A stretch of DNA of 64,000 nt from Microbispora sp. ZYX-F-249 (GTDB taxonomy: Bacteria; Actinomycetota; Actinomycetes; Streptosporangiales; Streptosporangiaceae): positions 62,001 to 126,000 of the forward strand of contig NZ_JBDJAW010000022.1 of NCBI RefSeq assembly GCF_039649665.1, written 5' to 3'. The notes under the pieces were generated by a model. That model saw only the letters and a program-made list of their open reading frames with translations, did not search any database and was not told the origin of the DNA. The translations under genes were made by a program, and so were the position numbers. Every line of letters starts with the position of its first letter. The first letter of the stretch is position 1. This document shows positions 44,479-53,974 of the stretch, one piece after another.

Positions 44479-46277
44479 GCTTGCCCACCAGTCCAGTCAA
44501 AACGCCCCAATCCCCCGATTCGTGGCCAAAGCCATACACCCGACCAACCAAGGCCCGCGTTGAGGGCAGCCGCTTCCCGCCCGATAACAGTCTCCACATC
44601 GTCCACCCGAAGGTCCTCGATGGATGGAGGCAGCCGGCGGCCCTGGCCGGGAACAAGCGTCCAGAGCGCTCTGGCGAAAGAAGCGGTGGTCACACCGATT
44701 CGTTGGCCCTCATGCTCCACGATGTATTGGGGAGCCTCTTCAGAGGCGCGTTCAGGCGCCGCAACGAACCTGACCAGATCACCGCTCCGCACCCTGGTGG
44801 CCAGATAGTTCTGGATCTCTCGGGGATCCTGTACATAGCCGACCGTACCTGCAGGTTCCTCCGCATTCACGTCCTCTGGACGGATTTCCATGCCCAGATA
44901 TCGCCCAGGTTTGAAACCCAGTTCCGCCCACCGGCCGTCATTTTGCCGTTTGAGATAACCAGCGGATAGTTTGCCGACCGGTTTCACATACATCAGCAGG
45001 TCCCTGGGGCGAGTCATCGCCACATACATCAGGCGTGCACGCTCGGCCTGCTCTACAGGGTCGTCGTCTGGTGCGTCACCTGGATCAACGAGAACGACCT
45101 GATCGAACTCAAGGCCTTTAACCCGATGGATGGTCGAGACCACGAGTCGTTCTGGAGGCTGCTGAGGAAACTCCCCGCCAAGCAACCACTTACGGACTGT
45201 CGTGAGGTCGAGCTTCTCCCCACGGCGATTCGGATCCATACGGCGTAGGATCTGCCAGCCTTCTTCCGCTTCCATGCCAGCCTTGCTGATCACCGCCAGA
45301 ACATCGTCCTTGGTCGGCTGCTTGGAGTCGAGTTCGCGGAAGATCGCAGCAACCCACGACGGAATTGCCTGCTCCTGAGCGGAGCGTTGAAGCCGATGGG
45401 CCACGCCAAGCGCGTGAAGCCGCCGTGAGACCAGGAGAACCTGATCGTTTGACCGGCAAAGCACCGCGGTCGGCACCACCACTCGCGACAGCACCTGTGC
45501 GGCCTGGTCCAGCGTACCGAGGGAATCGCCTTCCAGAAGCGCGGTCCGCAGCCCTCGTTGGATGGTGGCGAAGGGGGCGTCGACCGCACCCAGCGCGTCG
45601 CCGAACGAGAGCGCTACCTCGGCCTCTGGCTCGCGGGCACGGAAGTTGCCGCGGAGAGAAATCTCCTCAAGCTCGGTTCCAAAGCTACTGCGCACGTACT
45701 GATACAGCCGAGCCGCCCCGGTCAAGCGCTCCTGTGGATCGTCGAGTTGGAAGCCGTATATGCCTTGGGCTGGATCACCCAACAGGGTGAAGCCGTCAAG
45801 ATCGGTCTCGAGAAGCGCCTGCACGAGCTGTGCTCGAACGCCAACCAGATCCTGGACTTCGTCCACTACCAGGTGCCTAACTTCACCTATCTGCTCTGCT
45901 CCCTCCGGATTCTCCTTGATCAGCCGAGTCGCCTCGCGGATGCGTTGATCGAAGCTCAGGCGTTGCCAAGGGCCATCCGGTTTGAGCTCTGATAAGAGCC
46001 AGGTCGCATAGGAGTCAAATGTTCGAACTTCGACCTGGGCGGCAGCACTGTCGAGCGCAACGAGCCTCTTCCTTATCTCGCGGACCGCTGCCCGGGAGAA
46101 GCTCAGGACCAGAAGTTCTGATGGTTCCAGCCCTTCCTCGTCGATGAGGTACGCAAGACGGTGAATGAGCGAAAAGGTCTTGCCGCTACCTGCAGGAGCC
46201 GTCACCAGGAGACGAGCATAAGCCGGCTCCTCGATCAGCCGCTGCTGCGCCTCCGTCCAGTGCGCAGAATCGATCAT
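44475..46277 (-). CDS. UvrD/Rep-like SF1 helicase
   Basis: 600 aa. Walker A is APAGSGKT (about 26-33), motif II lies in the HLVVDEVQDLV stretch, and C-terminal motifs are STIHRVKGLEFDQV and LMYVAMTRPRDLL. The last ~110 residues form an extra domain. I chose ATG 46277, not the one 12 nt upstream, because it gives the same ATGA overlap as the other junctions of this operon. It is not part of classical DISARM; its place between the GHKL-helicase and drmA suggests a role in the same complex or pathway. Confidence 0.92.
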   Translation of the reverse strand: MIDSAHWTEAQQRLIEEPAYARLLVTAPAGSGKTFSLIHRLAYLIDEEGLEPSELLVLSFSRAAVREIRKRLVALDSAAAQVEVRTFDSYATWLLSELKPDGPWQRLSFDQRIREATRLIKENPEGAEQIGEVRHLVVDEVQDLVGVRAQLVQALLETDLDGFTLLGDPAQGIYGFQLDDPQERLTGAARLYQYVRSSFGTELEEISLRGNFRAREPEAEVALSFGDALGAVDAPFATIQRGLRTALLEGDSLGTLDQAAQVLSRVVVPTAVLCRSNDQVLLVSRRLHALGVAHRLQRSAQEQAIPSWVAAIFRELDSKQPTKDDVLAVISKAGMEAEEGWQILRRMDPNRRGEKLDLTTVRKWLLGGEFPQQPPERLVVSTIHRVKGLEFDQVVLVDPGDAPDDDPVEQAERARLMYVAMTRPRDLLMYVKPVGKLSAGYLKRQNDGRWAELGFKPGRYLGMEIRPEDVNAEEPAGTVGYVQDPREIQNYLATRVRSGDLVRFVAAPERASEEAPQYIVEHEGQRIGVTTASFARALWTLVPGQGRRLPPSIEDLRVDDVETVIGREAAALNAGLGWSGVWLWPRIGGLGRFDWTGGQA

Positions 46278-49200
46278 TGGGTCTTCCACAGGTATTCGAA
46301 TTGGCGGAACGCCAGCTCCTCGCCATACTGCGCGATGTTGTCAGCGACGTTGATGATCAGGCACTCATCCTTGCCCCCGTTCAGAGGTCCACGTAGCCCT
46401 CGTCCGATCATCTGCTGATACACATTGGGGCTGTAGGTGGGGCGGGCTACAATCACCGCTCGTGTCGCAGGCGCGTCGAAGCCTTGGGAGAGGACGTTGT
46501 AGTTGGTGAGGACTCGAATACCCCGATTCTTGAACTGATCGATGACATATCGCCGCTGGCCAAGGTCGGTGTCGCCTGACACCGCGGCGGCAGTGACCCC
46601 CCTGCGGTTGAGAAGAGCCGCCATGGCCTGGGCATGGTTGACCGAAGTGGCGAAGAGCAGGATCTGCCAGTCATCCGGCAGGGCAAGAATCTTGTCGATC
46701 AAAATTTTGTTGCGGGCACTGTCAAGGCCCAGTCGCTCCTCCGCCGTAGGAGGAAGGCGACGCAGTTGTTGCAGCGTGTCGCGCTCCCGAGCAGTGAGGT
46801 CGAGCGTCGCGCCTGGCAGCTCCTCATGCCTGACGCGAGCCAACACGCCGAGCTCCTGTAAGGTCCGGTACGGCTGAGGGCCCAGGATCTCGGTGCCGTC
46901 CCGATTGTGATCGAGCCGGTTCCTCCCGTAGCGAGCAACCAAACGTTCGGTCTCTACTGTGTTCGCTCCGCGGAAGGGCGTCGCGCTCAATCCGATGAGC
47001 GGGCAGCGGGATCGGTGCGGAGTCAGTCCCAGAGCAGCAAGCACCTGCGTGTAACGAGGACTGATTGACGTGTGAGCCTCATCGACGATCACGGCCTGAG
47101 TTCGTCGTAACCATGCGTATTCATCGGCCTCGATTATCTTCTCTAGCTTGGCGTCGGTCGCGACCACGAGATGATAGCCCTCCACGACGGGGTCAGCCTC
47201 GTTCGTGCTCCATAGCCTGCTGATCGTTAGCTGCTGTGCTGGGCCGATGTGGCGCCAAATTGACTGCCAGTTCTGCACGGCCTGCTCACACAACTCCTCT
47301 GTCTGAGCCACCCAGAGGACTGGAACCGAGATAACCTCAGGTGGAAGCGTCCGTAGCCGTCGGATGAGAGCCTCGACGGCCACCCGCGTCTTGCCTGCCC
47401 CTGTGGGGAGACTAACCATTCCTCGTTGCGCCGGCCGGCTCTGTAGCACCTCCAAGATCCGTCCGACCATGAGTTCTTGGTACTCGTGGAGGGGTGGGAA
47501 ATCCGCAGGACCCTGAACAGTCAGCAAGGGCTCAAGCCCTGGCTGCCGGAACCCGGCATATTCCGCAGGAAATCCAAGATCGGAAACAAACGCCTTGGCC
47601 TGATGACTGCCAGCCATCTGGACTGGCACTGGGAAGCCCTTTTCCTCCAACTCCTGGCGGAACTCACGCAGCACACCGGGGCCGTAAACGGCCATCGCTA
47701 GTTCGGCAATTCCCCGATCGTCAATCGGTCCTTCCTCGGACTCGACAGCATCGATCAGGCCATACGGCAGTCGTTCACGGAGCACGTCACCACCGAGCAT
47801 GGTCACCAGCTTGTCTCGTAGATCCGGCATTTGCCGGACCTTGACAATCTGCTGGTCTCGCTGGACGTCCTTACGGTGCCGAAGCACCTCTCGGCAACGC
47901 TCTTCCGACAGCCCGAGTCGGAGTAGGTGGTTCAACTCCCTCAGCAGGGCCAGATCGTCCCCGCGATCGTGCCAGTAGATGGTGTCTTCACGACGGCCGA
48001 TTTCTACCGGTTCCGAGGTCTGGCCGGACGGGGTACGGACGAGCTGGTCCAACTCGTCGCACCGCACGAGGGCGAGACCTCGCAGAGGACGCCCGGGCTC
48101 GAACTTGAGCTGAGGAAACACGTCTTCAAGGGGAGTCGGCTCACCCTGGCGGGTCGCGCGCAACTCGGTGATGTAGACCTCGTCAAAGGTTTTCATCCCC
48201 CACGCGTCTACGAGCACTGCGACATCGTCTGACTGCGGGACCAGGATCGCGGCGATGCCACCGGCTTGCAGACGCCGGTACTGCACGGGATCCGCAGTGG
48301 CGACCACTTCCCCCGGAGGAGAGGACACCCACTCAGAGCCCTGCTGGCAGCGAATTTTAGGAGGCGCGCTCAATTGCGTCGCCGCAACCGCGTAGAAGCT
48401 GCCCAGCTCTATGTGGTTCTCACTTGCAAGTGCGTCTTGCAAGAGGGAGAACCACAGAGCCCCCTTGATGGCCTCCAACGTGTTGGGCAGTCCCAGAGCA
48501 CGAGCTAGACCTGGATCGACGTCGGCGACCGGTAGCACGCGAGCGTACTCCTCCAAGGCCGGGCCTACGCAGTCGGCAACGCGGCGAATTCCCATCGAGG
48601 TGGTCAGTCTGCCGTTTTGTTCAATGACCCATACCAATGGCGACGGTATGGACAGCGGGGCTTCATTCGAGCGAGTCAGCGCGTAGACGGTCCAGGTCGT
48701 CACCAATCCTTCAGAAGGGAGCTGCTGGATGTAACGAGCACGCGCACCGGGTGTTAGGCCGTACAACAGGCCCAAATGGCCGGCGGGATGGGGACCTGTA
48801 ACTACGATCTTACCGGTCTGAGGCCTGCGGACATCTGGCGGCAGAGCCTTGTAGTACCGCTCAATCATGCTCGACCGGTAGTCGTCGTACCAGGAGGCGG
48901 AGGATGGATCCACGCCGGCGCTGGGGCTGTCGGACATGCCGAGGAGGCGGAGCATCCTCATGTCATCGTGATGGAAGTCCTCATCAACCACGAAGTCACC
49001 GTCGTCGGGACTTCCGGTAGGAATCACGGCGCCGGGAAGAAGGACCTGGCTCAGCCGCTTGTATGTCCCAGAGCGGTTGCGGACTTTGAGTTGTGTGCTC
49101 ACGCCTTGGCTCGTGAGGTGTTCCACTGCCCGCTCCGCCCCGGTCTGCCGTGCGAGTAGCCAGAAGCGATCCCAGTCGGCGTTCCGGTAGGAGACAAACC

Positions 49201-50989
49201 CTCCGGAGACGGCAGCAGCGAAGCGCCCGAAGGCGTCGGCCTCACGAATGCCGAGAATGTCGAGGAATCGAGATGTCGCGGAGTCGTTCTCCAACTCGGA
49301 GTCGACGTACACAGTGACTTCACTGGACGGGTCCATGGAGGTGCGTCTGAACACGCGGTCCCCCTGTGGGGGAACCATTTCTCCCTTTGCCGTCCTGAGA
49401 ATGGCCGACTCCCGTGCCTGTTCCGCGTACGGATGTCCCTCTGCGACCATCTCCGCCACGATGGACAGTGCGACGGCCGAGGCCGCGGCGGTTCCGTCGG
49501 AGACCAGTGCCTCCAGCCACTCCTGGACGCCACTCACGCTGCCACCGGCCGACTCGATCAACGAGTCGGCGCGGGCTCGGCGGGTCGCGGTGCTCTCAAC
49601 GGTGGGATGGCACCAGTTGGTTGGACGACCGGGGTAGCCAGCCCATCTCTCGACCCAGGTCTTCCAACGTCTGTCATCTGACGCTGTGCCCCGAGGGTGG
49701 ATCTTGATCGCGCTCGGACGCTGAAATCTACCCAGCTGATCAGGCAGCGAGGGGTTTCGTGTGGCCTCCTCGTGGACGCAATTGGTAAGCATCGCGTCTG
49801 CCCAGTTCCGCGTCTCTCGTCCACGTGCCGTCATGAGCGACAGAGGCCGCGCCGGGTCTTCCGGGGTAGAAAGCGCGGGAAGCGAGGCCACAACGAGGCG
49901 AGCGGCCTCTCTCATCAAAGCTTCATTGAAGCGGTTTCCTTCAAGAAGATGTTGGCGATCCTCGTTGGTCTTCCACGCGGCGTTCAATACTCCGCGGAGG
50001 GTGGTCGCATACGTAGTGGGGAAGAATGCCCAGAACTCCCCCAGTTCCCGTTCCCGAGACCCGGAAGACGGAACTGCCCACGCTATGGGCACTTCGATGC
50101 GGTTACGATACTCACCGGCATCGGCCCAGGCTTCGTCAGAGGGCTGAAAACTGCTCTCGAAAACCGTCCACTCTTCGGATACGTACTCGCCATCACTCTC
50201 ACGAACTCTCAGCGACCGACGGTAGCCTTCACCGCTAACGGTGATCTCCCTGACTTTGGAAGCCTGTCTGTTCTCCAGGACCACCTGACCGGCATGTGGG
50301 GAAAAGACGGCAAAGACCGCAGGAAAGAGTTCGAGGTCCTCAGCAAGGCGAGTAGCGTGGTCACGCGTCGCCAGCGGAAGCTTGATCACCGTCGAGGCCC
50401 AGGTCATTAGTTCGTCAAGCGTCTTATCAGCGGTGCGCTCCTCCTCAGCATCGAGAAGGTGAGCGATGCGGAGCACGGGAGTGGGGCCCGTTCCCGGAAC
50501 ACGTTCCCGGATACGCTGCGCAGACAGCTTGGCGGACCAACCGAAGGACCCGCTACGGCTGAAGAACTGAGGCTGATCGGAGACGCTCAATACAGACTTG
50601 AAACCGAGGCCGAATCTTCCGATCTCCGCACCCTTCTTACGCGACAGGTGCGAGGCCAGGATCGTTCCAACTCCGGATGGGGTGATCGGCCTACCGCGGT
50701 TCGCGCAGTAAAGCGTGTCCGCTGTCAGGACAACATGAATGAGCCCGCTGGGCGTTTCCCGGAGCTCGTCGGCACCGTTCTGAATCAGCTCGTACAGCTG
50801 CCGGTGGCCGTAGCCACCCTCCTTCACGGAGCGCTCGATGTTCGCGTGCTCCTCAATCAGAGCAGGGTTTGCCTTGTACGACTGGAGGCAGGCTTCTGAC
50901 TGTCGGAGGACGACCTGCGAGACAGGGCTGTCCGCGCCGGCCCAGTCGGAGGAGCCGGCCGCGAACTTGTCACCGTCTGGATCGACCAC
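46274..50989 (-). CDS. GHKL (HSP90/sacsin-like) ATPase fused to SF2 helicase
   Basis: 1,571 aa. The N-terminal GHKL ATPase (about 25-230) has N-box LYELIQNGADEL, a G1-like box and G2 box IGRFGLGFKS. A long middle region (about 230-1150) has no named domain. The C-terminal SF2 helicase (about 1155-1571) has Walker A LPTGAGKT, VDEAH, GLSATPFRG and QMIGRGLRG. Such ATPases occur near vsr and dcm genes in restriction-like neighbourhoods. GTG 50989 is preferred because GGAGAG lies 9 nt upstream; a GTG at 51016 is the alternative. It probably acts as an ATP-gated clamp or sensor joined to a DNA motor. Confidence 0.9.
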   Translation of the reverse strand: MVDPDGDKFAAGSSDWAGADSPVSQVVLRQSEACLQSYKANPALIEEHANIERSVKEGGYGHRQLYELIQNGADELRETPSGLIHVVLTADTLYCANRGRPITPSGVGTILASHLSRKKGAEIGRFGLGFKSVLSVSDQPQFFSRSGSFGWSAKLSAQRIRERVPGTGPTPVLRIAHLLDAEEERTADKTLDELMTWASTVIKLPLATRDHATRLAEDLELFPAVFAVFSPHAGQVVLENRQASKVREITVSGEGYRRSLRVRESDGEYVSEEWTVFESSFQPSDEAWADAGEYRNRIEVPIAWAVPSSGSRERELGEFWAFFPTTYATTLRGVLNAAWKTNEDRQHLLEGNRFNEALMREAARLVVASLPALSTPEDPARPLSLMTARGRETRNWADAMLTNCVHEEATRNPSLPDQLGRFQRPSAIKIHPRGTASDDRRWKTWVERWAGYPGRPTNWCHPTVESTATRRARADSLIESAGGSVSGVQEWLEALVSDGTAAASAVALSIVAEMVAEGHPYAEQARESAILRTAKGEMVPPQGDRVFRRTSMDPSSEVTVYVDSELENDSATSRFLDILGIREADAFGRFAAAVSGGFVSYRNADWDRFWLLARQTGAERAVEHLTSQGVSTQLKVRNRSGTYKRLSQVLLPGAVIPTGSPDDGDFVVDEDFHHDDMRMLRLLGMSDSPSAGVDPSSASWYDDYRSSMIERYYKALPPDVRRPQTGKIVVTGPHPAGHLGLLYGLTPGARARYIQQLPSEGLVTTWTVYALTRSNEAPLSIPSPLVWVIEQNGRLTTSMGIRRVADCVGPALEEYARVLPVADVDPGLARALGLPNTLEAIKGALWFSLLQDALASENHIELGSFYAVAATQLSAPPKIRCQQGSEWVSSPPGEVVATADPVQYRRLQAGGIAAILVPQSDDVAVLVDAWGMKTFDEVYITELRATRQGEPTPLEDVFPQLKFEPGRPLRGLALVRCDELDQLVRTPSGQTSEPVEIGRREDTIYWHDRGDDLALLRELNHLLRLGLSEERCREVLRHRKDVQRDQQIVKVRQMPDLRDKLVTMLGGDVLRERLPYGLIDAVESEEGPIDDRGIAELAMAVYGPGVLREFRQELEEKGFPVPVQMAGSHQAKAFVSDLGFPAEYAGFRQPGLEPLLTVQGPADFPPLHEYQELMVGRILEVLQSRPAQRGMVSLPTGAGKTRVAVEALIRRLRTLPPEVISVPVLWVAQTEELCEQAVQNWQSIWRHIGPAQQLTISRLWSTNEADPVVEGYHLVVATDAKLEKIIEADEYAWLRRTQAVIVDEAHTSISPRYTQVLAALGLTPHRSRCPLIGLSATPFRGANTVETERLVARYGRNRLDHNRDGTEILGPQPYRTLQELGVLARVRHEELPGATLDLTARERDTLQQLRRLPPTAEERLGLDSARNKILIDKILALPDDWQILLFATSVNHAQAMAALLNRRGVTAAAVSGDTDLGQRRYVIDQFKNRGIRVLTNYNVLSQGFDAPATRAVIVARPTYSPNVYQQMIGRGLRGPLNGGKDECLIINVADNIAQYGEELAFRQFEYLWKTQ

Positions 50990-51075
50990 TGAGACTCGCT
51001 CTCCTTGCCAATGCACACTCGTTGGCCTAGGACCCTACGCCAACCGCGAGGGCAGACAAAAGCGTAGGACTCGAC

Positions 51076-51732
51076 CTAAGCCTCAAGATTCACGAGCCGA
51101 TAGTGACCAGGCGGGACATCGGGGTCGTCGTCATGCGACTGAATGTGCCACCCTCCCTGGTCAATGAGCTCCCGGACCTCCTGCCGCCACGTGGGTGTCT
51201 TGGCGACACGTTCGAGCTGTTGCGGGCTTGCCGGCCAAGGGCTGATGTGAAGGAGATACTCAATCAGTCGCTCTGCAGGGCTTCCACCGCCGATCGACTC
51301 GATGGTTTCCTCGCTTGAAGCGACGGCTTCGTCCAGCTGGGACACGTTGAGGCGGTAGGGGGCGCCGGCGCCTGCTCCCAGGGTTTCGATGTCCCAGCCG
51401 ACCTCGCGAAGTTCCCTGATGCGTCGCGCCCACGCACGAATCGCCGCGACCCCCTCCAGTTGCTGCGGCGATAGAGCTTCCCCCGGGTGATTACGGAAGT
51501 AGAGAAGAAGTGCCGTTCGAGCGCCGCCAAGTAGGTCTTGACGTACCTCGGCTAATGCCTCCCTGGACTCGGCGAGATGAGTCCCGACTCTGGCTGCTGT
51601 CTCCAACCACTCCTGCGGCTTCAACTCCTCCTGAGCAGCCTGCACAATGGCGAGAGCGTCCTTGAGTGACTTTTCGAGCCGCGCGAGTTCCACACGCTGT
51701 CGTCCGTGAGTGTTTCCGCCTGACACTGCCAT
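51076..51732 (-). CDS. Coiled-coil protein with two winged-helix-like repeats
   Basis: 218 aa. Residues about 12-70 are a charged coiled coil. Two repeats of about 60 aa follow: ALLLYFRNHPGEALSPQQLEGV...WARRIRELREVGWDIET, then LIEYLLHISPWPASPQQLERV...WRQEVRELIDQGGWHIQS. Each has the look of a winged helix that ends in a YRL strand, similar to modules next to HNH or restriction genes. It begins the minus-strand defence operon, 59 nt before the GHKL-helicase region, and may bind DNA or recruit the other subunits. Confidence 0.8.
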   Translation of the reverse strand: MAVSGGNTHGRQRVELARLEKSLKDALAIVQAAQEELKPQEWLETAARVGTHLAESREALAEVRQDLLGGARTALLLYFRNHPGEALSPQQLEGVAAIRAWARRIRELREVGWDIETLGAGAGAPYRLNVSQLDEAVASSEETIESIGGGSPAERLIEYLLHISPWPASPQQLERVAKTPTWRQEVRELIDQGGWHIQSHDDDPDVPPGHYRLVNLEA

Positions 51733-52349
51733 GATTCACTTAGCCCTTAAGTCCGAGACGGCTAGCGGATTCCCCAGCCTCTGAGGAGTTTCTACTCGGG
51801 TCGCGGCACGCTTACGGAGAGCCAGGTGACTTATCGTCCAGAAACATGGCTCGTTGTCGTGGCGTCACGCAATCCAGTTAGGCGGTCCGGCCTTCAGGCT
51901 TCTAGCTCATCCGGGCAGAACATTTAGTGCTCTCGAGGAACACCTGCTCTGCAGACTAGATGGTCATCGCAAGAGATGTCAAGACATGGTAATTCGGACG
52001 CCACTCACGATCGGCCGCATGGGGCAAAGATGCACAAAATGGGCATGCGACCCCCAACAACCGATTTAAGGGTGCTGTATGCCACAAGGTGTATCTAGGG
52101 CGTATTTCGCGAACACCACTTGTGCCCACCCTCCAGGTAGGTCATTCTGCTGAACGTATCCACGGCGTCGCGGGGGTGGCTGTGGATGATGTGAGTAATG
52201 CCATTGGAGGAAAGGGGCACCTTGGAGCACTACTTGGTCGGGCGTGAGCCGAAAGTGGCGTGCTACAAGAACCTCGACACCCAATGGCAAAATACTGTCC
52301 GTCTCCGAGATCCAGCGAGAAGGGTGTGGTGTAGAGCCATGATGACTCC
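51733..52349. other. Intergenic region upstream of the defence operon
   Basis: About 600 bp, lower in GC. A 74-codon minus-strand frame (52066-52290) has no recognisable domain or ribosome-binding site. The promoter of the operon should lie in 51740-51860, where AT-rich stretches such as ACTTAAGGGCT occur on the minus strand. I cannot place it precisely. Confidence 0.35.
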
Positions 52350-52631
52350 GTGCCGGGGAGTTTGAAACGCCGAGTCGGCGCAGCGCGTAAGGCTATTCAA
52401 CCTACTGTGGGAGTCGCGGGGTACTCCCTGACGTCCCTCTTATCAGGCGCACCGCCATCCATATGGGCACTTCTTGTTGTCGGCCTGGCGTGCGCGATTC
52501 CCGAGACCGTCGAGAAGATTTCCTACTTACTGCTGGGGGCCATGGTCATCAGGAGGTTCCCCAAGAAAAGCGATGCCAAGGATTACATCGCGATGTTTCG
52601 CGAGCTCTTCAAGCCATCACGAGGCGACTAG
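52350..52631 (+). CDS. Possible small membrane protein
   Basis: 93 aa from GTG with weak upstream purines. Hydrophobic segments at about 22-52 and 56-68 are followed by a charged tail (RRFPKKSDAKDYIAMFRELFK). It is on the strand opposite the methyltransferase and inside the island. No family is recognised. It could be a membrane effector, a phage relic, or a chance frame. Confidence 0.4.
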   Translation: MPGSLKRRVGAARKAIQPTVGVAGYSLTSLLSGAPPSIWALLVVGLACAIPETVEKISYLLLGAMVIRRFPKKSDAKDYIAMFRELFKPSRGD

Positions 52632-52679
52632 GGGAGCGTTCACAACTCCGACAAAATCCCCTGATATCTCCCGAATCGA

Positions 52680-53762
52680 CTACGGGCGTCCGGAGGAAAA
52701 AGCCAGGTCATATACAAATTGGGCAAGCTTCTGGCCAAGTAAGGGTGGCACCGCGTTGCCGATCTGACGGGCAACCTCGATCTTCGAGCCCACGAACACG
52801 AAGTCGTCCGGAAAAGACTGGATCCTCGCGGCTTCGCGGTGAGTGATGGGGCGATCATGAACGGGGTGCAGGTAGCGCCCTTTTTCCGGCTTGTAGAACT
52901 CGGTCCGAATCGTCACACTGGGACGATCCCACCACAGCCGCCCCATGACGTCAGTTGTTCCCGTCGCCTTATCAGCCCAGCAACGAGGCTCCAGGTCTGG
53001 CCGATTTCGTCTGAGATCGAAGCGATTTCCGCCAGGAGGGATCGCACGGTATCGCTCTAGGGATTTCTGTGTCGGAGTCCGGCGGATATGGAGGTCCTGC
53101 CGGCCGGACTCATCGACCGTTATTTCTGTTCGCTCGGGATAGTCGGGTAGATCTGCAATAGTGGCGCTTAGAGATACATAAGGTGTGTTATTAGGCGAGT
53201 TCGGGCCGTGGGTCGGTTCTGGAGGCCAGGGAACCTCCTCGACGTCGCGTACGGCGACGAAGATTCCCCGCCTCCTGTTCTGCGGGACCCCATAATCAGC
53301 CGCGTTGAGGACTCCGTATCCGAACTTGTAGTCCTTGAGTTCCTTATCCGTCTCCATGAGCTGCAGCAGACGCGCGAACTGAGCCGACTTTTGAAACTCC
53401 GGTACATTCTCGATCACAAACGCCTTTGGCCTTACTAACCGTACGGCTCTCAAGTACTGCTGCCACAGCTCGTTAAGCACGGCTCGGCTGGCGTCGTCCC
53501 GATCACGCCCAAGCGGGCTGAATCCCTGACAGGGAGGGCCTCCGATGATCACGTCGGCCTTGGGGTAGTCCTCGTCGGAGACCTTCTCGATAGGCCCGTC
53601 GTAGACCGGGCACCCGAAGTTCTGCTTGAAGGTTCTTGCCGCAGCTGGATCTATCTCGACCGCGAACACGGTCTGGTAGCCGAGTCTGGCCTGCTTGAAC
53701 CCTTGAGCAAGCCCCCCTGCGCCTGCGAACAGGTCGATCACCGTGATCGCCTCAGTCGTCAA
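52680..53762 (-). CDS. DNA (cytosine-5-)-methyltransferase
   Basis: 360 aa Dcm-type enzyme. Motif I is DLFAGAGGLAQGF (about 10-22), motif IV GGPPCQGFSPLG with catalytic Cys (about 77), motif VI ENV, motif VIII QNRRR and motif X ARQIGNAVPP. It should methylate cytosine in a short site to mark self DNA, as DrmMII does in class 2 DISARM. TTG 53762 has GGAGG 6 nt upstream; GTG 53768 abuts the same purines and is less likely. The divergent vsr gene lies 212 bp away. Confidence 0.93.
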   Translation of the reverse strand: MTTEAITVIDLFAGAGGLAQGFKQARLGYQTVFAVEIDPAAARTFKQNFGCPVYDGPIEKVSDEDYPKADVIIGGPPCQGFSPLGRDRDDASRAVLNELWQQYLRAVRLVRPKAFVIENVPEFQKSAQFARLLQLMETDKELKDYKFGYGVLNAADYGVPQNRRRGIFVAVRDVEEVPWPPEPTHGPNSPNNTPYVSLSATIADLPDYPERTEITVDESGRQDLHIRRTPTQKSLERYRAIPPGGNRFDLRRNRPDLEPRCWADKATGTTDVMGRLWWDRPSVTIRTEFYKPEKGRYLHPVHDRPITHREAARIQSFPDDFVFVGSKIEVARQIGNAVPPLLGQKLAQFVYDLAFSSGRP

Positions 53763-53962
53763 CGCCACCCTCCCCGCGAATCAAGCCCCTCGTAACTATA
53801 GGGGCGCTCGTTGCCCCCGCTGTCGGTTGATGCTCCGAAGCCCGCGAGCGAGCACGCGAGCTTAGAGGTGCTGGAGACACAGTCTCCACGGCTCTCTAGC
53901 AAAAATCGAGCGTTCGTTCGTACATCTGCGGCCTTGAGATGCCCCGAGGCGCCCCGCCGCTC

Positions 53963-53968
53963 TAACGT
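53963..53968 (+). promoter_or_regulatory. -10 hexamer of a leaderless vsr transcript
   Basis: TAACGT is 6 nt before the GTG of vsr, with no ribosome-binding site in between. This is typical leaderless spacing. No convincing -35 at the usual distance was found. Confidence 0.45.
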
Positions 53969-53974
53969 TGCCTC

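Noticed and set aside
52066..52290. 74-codon minus-strand frame in the gap before the defence operon
   Set aside because: No recognisable domain or ribosome-binding site. Kept only as a remark in the gap entry.
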